From: Lineus longissimus
Taxonomy: Eukaryota > Nemertea > Pilidiophora > Heteronemertea > Lineidae
Direction of reading: 5' to 3'
Length of the DNA: 60,000 bases
Assembly (NCBI RefSeq): GCF_910592395.1
Contig: NC_088309.1
Location: 10,482,501 to 10,542,500, forward strand
The notes beneath the pieces are model-generated. The model was not told the origin of the DNA. It worked only from the letters and a program-made list of their open reading frames with translations, and made no database searches. A program made the translations under genes and the position numbers. This document shows positions 51,901 through 60,000 of this stretch, piece after piece; the stretch's first letter is position 1, and every line of letters begins with the position of its first letter.

Positions 51901-54900
51901 TTCATCAGCAGATCATGCTCCTAAAAAAACAGATTAAAATGAAACAAATTTTTCATGGAATCACCCCAGAAACATCCTTTTTTTGTTTGAGCAGTGACCC
52001 TTACTGATAAGCATTTGTATATCATTGTGATTTACATCTTACAGAATGTAGTTCTTAGGCACTGGCACTTCCGACTTTGCACCCTGCGGATGTCAACTAG
52101 GGCTTCAGGTGCATACCCCCCTCTATGTAAAAAGGACCACATTTTTCTTTGCCTTTTTCAGAATGATTGCACAAGGAAAGAATCCAAGACAACTCAAATG
52201 GTAGACAGCAGTGTGAACTATTAGAATCGAATCTTGTATTCTAAAATACCTTGGTACCGTAAAGTCAACTTTTAAATGGAAAATGCATAAGCCTCGTTCT
52301 GAGAGTGGAGTGTTTTGGACACGCAACCAAGATGCTCTACCAAAGTTCCCTCGGGTTGCACTAAAATGTGGAAACCATGCACACGTCACCCCGTACGGAA
52401 TTTCAGCTCACTTCAGAAGTTTGAGGCTCTCAAAACACTGCTTCAAACACAAATCAGCCAAGGAAGCATCAACCACCCTAAGTTTTTTAATGAGCACTAC
52501 ACATATTTGCCGAGAAAAACGCTCCAAATATCGGCGAGGGTTTGGACGAGATTTTAGCTCCACCCTCGAGTGTCTTGGTAACTCAACCAAGGTCCTCCGC
52601 CTCGGGTTCAATTCCTTAAACAAAAGAACTTACCGTCCTCCTCTGCATAATGTCCTCTGTCAAGTTCAAATGTTTCATCCAGTCGACGAAATGATCCTGA
52701 GCGATGAATGCCACATTTCGCTTCACATCCAACCACGGCACACCGGACAGGCTCAAACTCGTCAGCTTCTTCAACCCAGTGAACGACGCCGGCAGACGCT
52801 GCAGTGGATTCCCTTTGAGGGAGAGAACCTCAAGGTGCTTCAGATTCCCAATTTTAGGCGGCAGGGTTGCGAGGAAGAGATAGTCCGCAATCAGAGTCTT
52901 GAGAGCAACCAGAGAGGAAAGAACGTCCGGCAGCGCTGACCTGATTTTGGTTTTGCTTATATCCAGATACGTCAGCTGCTGACTCAAGGAACTCATCTGG
53001 GGCGGCATTGAGGAAATCTTGCTTCCAGCCAGCTTCAAAGTCGTCAAGTTCTCACACACTTCCATATCTGTTGGTAACTCGGTTAGCGGACACATTTCTG
53101 TGTCCATGGTTTCCATTTGTTTGAATTGACCAAGGAAGCCATCTGGGAGTGATTCGACATTCAGGGATAGCTTGACCTTCTTCAGGAACTGCGCATAAGA
53201 TTTTAAGCCCGGCACAGTCTCCATGTCATTCGGGTTGATATTGTTATCGAGCTGGTGAGCTGGACACTTGATTTCCTGTTCCTCCTTGAAGCCCAGTGCT
53301 TTCTTGTGATCGTTGACAGCAGTCAACAGTCGTTCTCGTAACTCTTGCATATCAGCCGTGGATGGGGAACGACTTTCGGCCTGGAATGTCATCATGGTGT
53401 ACGCCACCTGTAGTAGCGCCTCTCTGAACCTGTAGAGAACCTGATCGGCATCCAAACTCAGTTTGCCAAGAAGGGCATCAAACCCGGGAAGCACAGCCTG
53501 CAAATGTGGAAAGAGTGGGGTAAAGTAGCAGTGCTTTGCACTAATTATTCAGTATCGTTTAATTTGATAAATGTTTCACCATAGCAAAAATGTATTCACA
53601 TGCCAGGTGGATGGAGCTTACCCGGTCTTCAGTTGCCATGTGGGCTTGCATTGGTAGAATTCATAAATGCCATAGTAAATGCTTGTTTCACAATGACATT
53701 ACAGTGAGCTTACCCGGTCTTCAGTTGCCATGTTGACTTGCATTGGTAGGATGCATAAATGCCATAGTAAATGCTTGTTTCACAATGACACAACAGTGAG
53801 CTTACCAAGTATTCAGTTGCCATGTTGACTTGCATTGGTAAAATGCATAAATGCCATAGTAAATGCTTGTTTCACATTGACACAACAGTGAGCTTACCCG
53901 TTATTCAGTTGCCATGTGGACTTGCATTAGTAGGATGCATAAATGCCATAGTAAATGCTTGTTTCACATTGACACAACAGTGAGCTTACCAAGTATTCAG
54001 TTGCCATGTGGACATGCATTGGTAGGATGCATAAATGCCATAGTAAATGCTTGTTTCACAATGACACAACAGTGAGCTTACCAAGTATTCAGTTGCCATG
54101 TGGACCTGCATTGGGAGGATGCATAAATGCCATAGTACATAAGTCTGTTTCATAATGGCAAGGGGGACTGGAACACCAGGGCTATTCATCAGATGTGCAT
54201 CTAGCATATCAGAACCTGAAGTTAAAAGATAAATTTAAGCATAAAGTTTCCCAAGATAATGCATTACCCCACCCGAAAACATGAAAAGATTACAATGGTT
54301 TCCTTTGGATGTAAGCAAAGTTGTCTCCTCCGAAGTACATGTATGTTGAAAATGTATTTTCAAAGATTGAAGAGTTTGAAGGATTTACTCAACATGGTCC
54401 CCATGATCAGAAAATGTACTTACTGCCACTGCTGCACAAAGGCAGAAGTTGAAACTTCTGATCCTGGAGCCGAGGTCTCATCAGATATCGAAGCTGCATC
54501 TCTCCATAGTCCTCTGGGAACATCAACACTGCCAGACCATCACCTATTGGAGACAACAAACTTGGAGTTGTAAAACCATTTACCGGGTATTTTGCAAACA
54601 GTACACATCATCTACATCTCAGTACCTGACTAAAGAAAACAGAGAATTTCTTTTGCAGATTCTTCAAACCCAACGTCCGTCTACAATGCAATACTTTGGT
54701 GCCAATATTCTTTACCTCGGAATGTCCCCCTGAACTTAATATATCATGCCCAAAACAATAAAATAACATTATTATTAAAAGCTATTATTTTATAAAATGT
54801 TTTCCCTACCTTCCTGGCTGTCTAATTCCTTCTTGATTGTTTCCTCCACGCTTCTTTTTGATCGTATGAATGCTGACACAAGAGCTTGAAAAAAGACGTC

Positions 54901-57900
54901 AAATCTAAAGATTAAAGGCGACTGCAAAGGGATAAGATTTGTTTTTTAGTTCAGTTGGGTATTCGAGTACAGTGTGGCAATAAAATGTACATTATCATTA
55001 TCAAATATATCCTCTGGTCTGAGAAATGGGATATCATCTCAGGCTGTTCACAAACCTTAGAAAACTATCGGACAATGTGCAAATATTTCAGCTTCTTCAT
55101 TGACCAGACATCAATTTCTTGAATCTGTACAACTCCCCCATCCCCAGCTGCCCAAAAGTGTATCATTCTGAGAACTGTTGTTCCTAGAGTGACATTCTTG
55201 AAAAAAACATCTTACCTTCTGGTGACTGGTACCAGTGTTTGCAACCGAACACCTCGATGATTGACGGTTCCCAGCCTGCTCGTTGCGCCTGGAATTCAGA
55301 CGACAAATTTGTTTTCACCATTTTTTCAACTACATGTACTTTGATTAGAAAGAACTGAATATAAAGACCAAATCACAAGATACCCGGATCGACCAGAAAG
55401 CATTCGATGATTTCAAATCTGCTTATGGCATGATGTGTCCCTGCAAGAACTTCTCTTCCATACTTTACTAACAGGAATGCCCTGTCTTTATGTCACAGGG
55501 AAGCATAACTATGTCATTTAGGATGTGCAATGTCAATACCTACTTCACTGAACATCCACAGCGGTGCAGCCCTCATTTGATTTTTATCTATCGATTTGCT
55601 CAAGTCATAAACTGGAAAAAAGAGACCGAAATTTTTACTGCTGGGGCAAAATCCTTGCTTTAAAGTACATTTATTTACCAATGCTTAATAATGTTTACCA
55701 ATGCTTAACAGGCTTAATCAAATTTATAAGTTTATTATGCGAGTGTTTTCAGACTTATCAGGGTTAATCAAATAATCTGACTGCTGACATTTATAAATCA
55801 ACTTACTTGATGTGACATCTATGTAAGAGTCTTGCGTCGACTCAGTTTTCACCTTTTTCGCGAGGCCACCCTTTCCTTTGCCCTTCTTCATCATTCCTTT
55901 GAGTTGGACACTCTCCATTACATCTGAAGAGGTAAAGACATCCAGTTGCGAGGGAAGGGGGGAGTACATGTACAGTGGAACCTCCCTTAGTGGATACCTC
56001 TCTATTAAGGACACTATTGATTGTTTCCTTTCAATTTGACCTCTCTTATCAGTCGTCAGTCCTGAGTGTGTCGGTAAGAGAGAGGTTCTACTGTATGTAG
56101 TTTTCCTAATCAAACGTCTGTATCAACATAATTTTCTCTGGCCTGATTCTTTATGGCAATACTTAAAGGTGTGAATTTATACGTTACTGGGTTTGTGGCA
56201 TAGTCCTAGCTTTTACACAGATGAGGCTACTGGAACCATAACAGATTAGCAGCAGCACTATAATTGACAAGAATTATCCCCACACAATTTTATGCAATGC
56301 CTCCAATGAACCTTCATCTATTTAGTAGACACCAAAATGTACATGTAGACAAAGTGGATATAAGGCAGTGCCCTGATGACCAGAGAAAAAATAAAGGAGG
56401 CCTGCATAGCAGACTGACTGACAGATGATATCAAGTGTTAGAATATTACCCTAATCTCAATGAAGTATCGAAACTTACTTTCCAAATTCTCAAACTCAAA
56501 TGCGTCCAAGTCTGGTTTATCCTCCTTTTTCAAGTAAACTTTCTTCTCTCCTCTCTGGTTGTAGGTATAGCCTAGCGGATGGATACGTAGGTCATCGTCT
56601 TTTATGAACAGAGCTTCGACTTTGTCTGAAACAAAAAGAAACAGATTACTTGACTGAAATCTCTGAAACTGGCTGGTACTCCACTTGGCCCGTTTAAGGT
56701 ATTTAATCAATTAACAACAAGTGTTATGACTGAGGTATAAGACAAGAGAGGTTTAACTATGTCCGCAACATTCTCATTCTTCGTACACTGTAGAGTCAGC
56801 CAGGATAATGCAATACCAAGTCAATACACACCTGTCGTGACGACCAACCCTGTTGCCCGAACTGACTGTATCGGACAGACTAGAACACCTTCCTTGGAAC
56901 TGATACTCTCATCCAGCTCAAGTTCCACATGGAGAGTATTCCTGAACGCATCCGAATGGTACCGATCATGATCACTCTCGGTGTTCTGTAAAAGAATATT
57001 ATTGTTGTACGACTGATTTTTGACGCTCTAGGCGTACTTGGTATGCTTAAAGGCCTGTGCCGTTTGTTGAATATTTGAAATTTGCATTTGAATTTGAAAG
57101 TTTCAAATATTTTAAATACGCACCGGATAAAAAATTCAACAATGCTGTTTTGTAGACAGATCTATAAATACTACCAGTACCGAGTTTTAACAAATTAGCA
57201 TGCATAATAACTGGACTACGGTGTTGTGTATAACTGCATTTCTATTTTCCTGGATCGCCAGTAATTACCAACGGTCTACCCCAACAAGATTTCCGAGTGA
57301 CATGAATACACTTACAATGGTTGGAGTGCCAAGGATGACACTACATGAACCTTCACCATAGATAGCAACTTCCAGGTTTTTTAAGGCAGGCAGGTATTCG
57401 CTCCTTATCTTCACACCCATTTTGAAGATGTCAACGATGACAGCTTCATACCCCTGAAAAATACATTTCTTCAATTACCAGTACTATATTATAAAACATT
57501 TTTATATTTTGGTGGATAGATATGAAATTTCTTTCAGTTTTTTCTAATCAAATTCTATCGATTTCTATCTATGAAAATATAAAGGTTATTTGCAGTATCC
57601 ACGAAAACAAAATGCCCATGAAAATTTGACAGTTTCAGTAATTTACAAATCATAATGAAATGGCGCACTCAACATGCTTTGAATGGAGTAACAATCACAT
57701 TACCGAAACTATCATCTAGGAGCAGCGCAGCACACTTGACCAGCAATAAGCTGCCAACACTAGCCAAATAGTCCAACCGACTCACCAGTTCTTTTGGCTT
57801 TGTGTCATACTCATCTGGATAGCGCAGTCGAAATGACGCGGAGGTGCAATTCTTCCCGATCCAGGCAGGATCTGTAGCAATAGGGTTCTCAAACTTCCAA

Positions 57901-59757
57901 TCCTTCCCTATACTGCCACGTTTCAGGCTGTAGGTCAGTAGCGGGCCATAGGCAGTTTTCGGCGGTGCCCTAGAAAATCAACAGAAGATGTTGACAAACT
58001 GTTGACAAACTTAACAGAAGAGGGCAAGATCCAGATGTTTCCACAAAAGAAATCTGAGAAAATATCGACATCTATTAAACAAGAACACAGAGAACAAACT
58101 GGTATAGACTAATCCATTTTTTGAATATCTCGATTATGAAATTGAAAAGTTGAAGTTCTAAGATCTTTTCAAGGGCTTTCCAGTTGTTCCTCTTTTGTTT
58201 TCACTTGCCAAGAGGAAGCATTCTCCAGGGACATTATCAAGATTTGTGACTCGCTTCCCCAGTTGCTCCTGTCAAGTTTGACTCCATATCAATTGCAGAG
58301 CTCGTAGGTTTAGAGAAATGGATTCATCTTGAGAAGTTCCATAAAATGTTTTGAAAACTTACCCCATTATGCCGATACTAACAACATTGCCCCTGTATGT
58401 AGTCATGTTGAACCAGTTGAACTTTTCTGGAGTGAACTTGACATTCTTGACAACATACATCTTGTCTTTTGACACCTGGAACCAGCTGCTGTTGGTTTGT
58501 TTCAACACTTCTTCTTTTCCCGGTTTTCCGTCCTCCCCCTCATCATCGAACGCTGTGAACCTGATGTGACGGACGGACTGCGGATTTATCGCATAATACA
58601 TTTTCTGAAACGGAAAGTAAAGCCTGAATACAGCCTGCTATAGATGACATGCAGAACCGCCCTTTTGGACAGCAATAACACAATAACCACGGAGAGCAAA
58701 ACAATGGGATAATCAACATAAAACACTGTTAAAGAGCACATAAAACTTACACTACATCATTTGGAATGTAACATCACAGACTGCAGAGCTGCTGACCTGA
58801 TGCAATGTCACAGCTTTCTCGCATGACGTCCTAACAATGTGGCGATAATGTGTCGTCTTATGTTAAAATGAGAACAACAGTAGAACAACAGTAGAACAAC
58901 AATAGAACAACAATAGTCAATAGAACAACAATAGAACAACAATAGAACAACTGACAACGAAATGATGTCAACAAACCTTGAGATAGTCTGTGCACTTCCA
59001 GCAGATTCCACAGCCTGGGCAGACAGGCTTCTTGGGAAGGCGCTTGCAACCACAGTGACTGAAAACAGTAAAATAACTCTTCAGTGTGTCCCTCTTTTAA
59101 ATAATTGGGTTAATGTTAAAATCACTGACAAGAGAGCTGCAGTAATCCAGTCAGATGAAGTCAACCTTGGAGAGATTTCGAAATTCACTATACCTACGAT
59201 AGTTTTAGAATTGAGAACCTCGATTATCCGAGCGTTGATTCGAATCATCCCCAGGAGTGGCCCGCCTTGAATGCCTGGAATCAGTCTGTACTTCACTTTG
59301 TGCTCAGATTTAGGGGAACATGTTCATCAATCTCGTCCCCAAGTAGACCCTGTTATGTTGAGATTGCCTAACTTATGCACTTTTCTTACCCTAGGAACAA
59401 GGTCACCCCAGCAATAGCTTCTGACAATTGTTTACAAACTTAACAGAAGACTGGCAATGGGCAAGATCTTTGGTGACATCTGAACCAGAGATCAGGGGAG
59501 GTGTCACATATAAAGTGCATTATACCATGACAACTACATGTTCCCAACAGAATTTCCCCCACCAACGGGGAATGGCAATTCATACTGAAAAGTTTTGAAC
59601 ATCACTCACCAGAGTGATCCTTCTTGAAGTCCGTTCTGACTACACTTCTTTCCATCCACTGCACAGTTCTGACACAGGGTACACCTGCTGAACTTGGGAA
59701 GCGAGGAAGACACCTCAGCCAGCATATATGACAAGTGCTTGGGTACAAAATCCATCG
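39215..59757 (-). CDS. Gene B: paralog of gene A, 5' end beyond the window (35 exons seen)
   Basis: Exons in coding order: 59757-59610, 59058-58977, 58604-58363, 57969-57786, 57453-57316, 56985-56832, 56625-56479, 55923-55807, 55611-55544, 55288-55216, 54884-54810, 54543-54424, 54215-54082, 53497-52634, 51920-51785, 51469-51275, 51078-50913, 50264-50197, 49820-49573, 49255-48830, 48180-48016, 47666-47574, 47217-46978, 46639-46522, 46060-45865, 45615-45381, 45034-44868, 44493-44391, 44043-43861, 43546-43234, 42909-42782, 42295-42122, 41183-41074, 40469-40270, 39867-39215. Phase is kept throughout, giving about 2,286 residues. The first visible exon is entered in phase 1, so the gene continues to the right; gene A predicts a disordered N-terminus, LRR-1, pseudo-Roc and COR-1 there. 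Orientation is convergent with gene A. Several exons have exactly the same length in both genes. Confidence 0.9.
41397..42118. repeat. 118-bp tandem array, about six units
   Basis: Units repeat at about 41415, 41533, 41651, 41767, 41883 and 42001 (116-118 bp). The array ends a few bases from the splice donor of gene B exon 42295-42122 and fills most of that intron. Confidence 0.92.
42560..42725 (-). mobile_element. Second tRNA-derived SINE, diverged
   Basis: The - strand carries ATGGCGTAGTGATAAGAGC (A box type) and GGCGGTTCAACTC (B box type). It lies in the intron between gene B exons 42295-42122 and 42909-42782. Decayed relatives appear near 6700-6790 and 51514-51560. Confidence 0.6.
43234..45034 (-). 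CDS. Gene B: TIR domain 2 (glutamate kept) and following linker
   Basis: Box 1 is FISYCWGNSQ, then KDYLEENGVKTWLDIERAG, LFEDIAEGLRDAKMMIACVSDEYADS and NCQMEFRFAAKALNLPIII. The CxxE motif is kept. Exon 43546-43234 fuses gene A exons 47 and 48 (SLQYLQVSFQD, a basic stretch, YELAQRKFLRQLTS, YPRLIIVDFAE). The pair of TIRs is about 70 residues apart, so both could pack in one chain. Confidence 0.87.
43631..43798. mobile_element. Short MITE copy (about 168 bp)
   Basis: Both inverted ends are present (TACAGTAGAACCTCTCTATT and GGAGGTTTCACTGTA). It is in the intron between gene B exons 43546-43234 and 44043-43861. Confidence 0.7.
45381..46060 (-). CDS. Gene B: TIR domain 1 (no catalytic glutamate seen)
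   Basis: Two exons of 196 and 235 bp, the same lengths as in gene A. Box 1 is ADIFISYCKAD; the region after the phase-2 intron starts CWFEDYSTKDILEERV. The helix that would carry the NADase glutamate reads TCCNMFKFA, with Phe at the expected site, as in gene A. The shared loss suggests it predates the duplication. Confidence 0.87.
46522..48180 (-). CDS. Gene B: remaining COR domain
   Basis: Four exons. They encode FDLTFPLPDEAMNLVPCLLP (165 bp, as in gene A), LPVGLFNRGQ, then VRLYEYSDSSVIWKRG through FRVPCPECLK, and FNGSTIRRATGLKAPFLQC. An intron separates GQ from VRLYEY here but not in gene A, while gene A has an intron at QTR|DNK that gene B lacks. So intron position changed between the paralogs inside a nearly unchanged protein stretch. 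Confidence 0.9.
47361..47541. mobile_element. Short MITE copy (about 180 bp)
   Basis: The ends are TACAGTGGAACCTCCCTTAA and GAGGATCTACTGTA. The inner sequence matches the copy at 43631 in inverted orientation (CCCAAATTGGCTGTTTCCAT). It is intronic in gene B. Confidence 0.7.
48830..51078 (-). CDS. Gene B: Roc GTPase domain and start of COR
   Basis: The P-loop GLGGAGKT ends exon 51078-50913. Exon 50264-50197 (68 bp, as in gene A) continues SLVRALMSG. Exon 49820-49573 (248 bp, as in gene A) carries DFAGQ and GTHLD. Exon 49255-48830 holds the end of Roc (YPQIIGFHFISTYSG) and the first COR part (NPQWIVDVMACVV). The residues from SVWDFAGQ to QAPI (56 residues) are identical to gene A. The intron after the P-loop exon contains five further imperfect copies of the exon end in a 97-bp array. 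Confidence 0.93.
50424..50912 (-). repeat. 97-bp array made of P-loop exon end plus splice donor
   Basis: Donor-like sites recur at a strict 97-bp step (50521, 50618, 50715, 50812, 50909; a weaker one at 50424). On the - strand each unit encodes KLMVVGLGGAGKTR followed by GGTGAGTTC, as the real exon 51078-50913 does. The units fill the intron next to that exon. Confidence 0.9.
50913..53497 (-). CDS. Gene B: leucine-rich repeats before the Roc domain
   Basis: The 864-bp exon 53497-52634 begins AVLPGFDALLGK. It fuses sequences that gene A carries on the end of exon 28 and on exons 29 and 30, and holds LRRs such as LTTLKLAGSKISSMPPQM and LEVLSLKGNPLQRLP. Exon 51920-51785 carries the insert, ending RFGFYGDRRP. 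Exon 51469-51275 resumes with FPPEILELENLTHLDVSF. Exon 51078-50913 holds the cap DDCPSLRTPPPEI and the P-loop. The 218-residue open frame on the other strand at 52283-52939 is a shadow of this block. Confidence 0.9.
53606..54165 (-). repeat. 92-bp array made of an exon end plus splice donor
   Basis: Units step by exactly 92 bp (53614, 53706, 53798, 53890, 53982, 54074). On the - strand each has an ATGGCAACTGAA-like exon end followed by GTAAGCTCACTG. The unit nearest 54215 is used in the gene B model. Confidence 0.9.
54082..58604 (-). CDS. Gene B exons 3-13 in window: unrecognised middle region
   Basis: These are counterparts of gene A exons 19-28. Examples: YVVKNVKFTPEKFNWF against YVVENIAFCPERFNFL; VKIRSEYLPAL against VKIWTEYLQDN; RIHPLGYTY against RLHPLGYSF; RAGWEPSIIEVFGC against RTGWEPSYCDLYNC. 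One gene A exon (16040-16180) is split here into 55611-55544 and 55288-55216. The basic exon 55923-55807 (KKGKGKGGLAKKVK) replaces the KRQR patch of gene A. The last exon of the block (54215-54082) ends at the first unit of a 92-bp tandem array, and which unit supplies the real donor is uncertain; the chosen one keeps phase. Confidence 0.78.
55971..56095. mobile_element. Short MITE copy (about 125 bp)
   Basis: The ends are TACAGTGGAACCTCCCTTAG and AGAGGTTCTACTGTA, with an internal deletion relative to 47361. It is intronic in gene B. Confidence 0.7.
58977..59757 (-). CDS. Gene B, first two visible exons: cysteine-rich module
   Basis: FVPKHLSYML is followed by C-x2-C-x2-C-x6-C (first exon) and H-C-x-C ... 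C-x2-C-x2-C-x2-C (second exon, 82 bp as in gene A). Spacing matches gene A exons 17-18, although the intervening residues differ (for example KRLPKKPV against KSVPLQHP). That pattern is expected for metal ligands. Because the exon starting at 59757 is internal, the gene must extend past the window end. Confidence 0.8.
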
Positions 59758-60000
59758 CTGAAATAGATTACATCATCATCTATGGCTGCATGGCCCTTGT
59801 GGTTCTTTGCCCCAATTACCACAATTATCAAGCAATCATCTGAGGAAAATGGGTGCCAGTTAAGGCATCTAAAGATGAAGCAAGTCACCTTTAACCATGT
59901 AATGAATTCTCTAGGTATCAGAAATACCAGCATTGTCTTTTAGTACTGATCATGTTAATGCTTTATTTCCTTCCAAAGTACACACTGTGGTCATTGGAGA

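Noticed and set aside
52283-52939. 218-residue open frame on the + strand
   Set aside because: It is antisense to the long LRR exon of gene B (53497-52634), which has clear protein homology to gene A.

Overview
The window is eukaryotic nuclear DNA, most likely from a marine invertebrate such as a cephalochordate, hemichordate or lophotrochozoan. The sequence alone does not settle the phylum. The signs are many short exons (about 65-860 bp) split by GT-AG introns of a few hundred bases, tRNA-derived SINEs, a CAGTRGAACC-ended MITE family, many minisatellites and common TACATGTA-type motifs. There are no bacterial operons or CRISPR arrays.

Two very large paralogous genes lie tail to tail. Gene A (+, 3219-30726) appears complete. 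I could join 53 coding exons with unbroken phase into a protein of about 3,221 residues. In order it carries a disordered N-terminus, a leucine-rich repeat (LRR) block, a degenerate Roc GTPase domain with COR, a cysteine-rich zinc-like module, a long unrecognised middle region, a second LRR block, a canonical Roc (GLGGAGKT, DFAGQ, GTHLD) with COR, two tandem TIR domains, a conserved unknown C-terminal domain, and a tail ending in the prenylation-type motif CVIL. Gene B (-, 59757-39215) is its paralog: 35 exons from the cysteine module to a CHII C-terminus. Its N-terminal half lies beyond the right edge.

Between the genes (30.7-39.2 kb) lies a 3.7 kb minisatellite built on a 36-bp ancestral unit, mostly amplified as a 72-bp dimer, followed by a truncated MITE and a SINE. 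The left flank (1-2.4 kb) holds two inverted-repeat (foldback-like) structures with simple-repeat arms. Introns hold further tandem arrays. Two of these, in gene B, are made of copies of an exon's 3' end plus its splice donor. An intron of gene A holds two copies of a hammerhead-ribozyme-like motif typical of Penelope-like retroelements.

The main proposal is an apparently undescribed class of membrane-anchored LRR-ROCO-COR / LRR-ROCO-COR-TIR-TIR protein. Each duplicated enzyme module has one member that keeps its catalytic signature (Roc-2, TIR-2) and one that has lost it (Roc-1, TIR-1). By family knowledge such a protein would be a GTP-switched innate immune or cell-death signalling scaffold; that function is inference.
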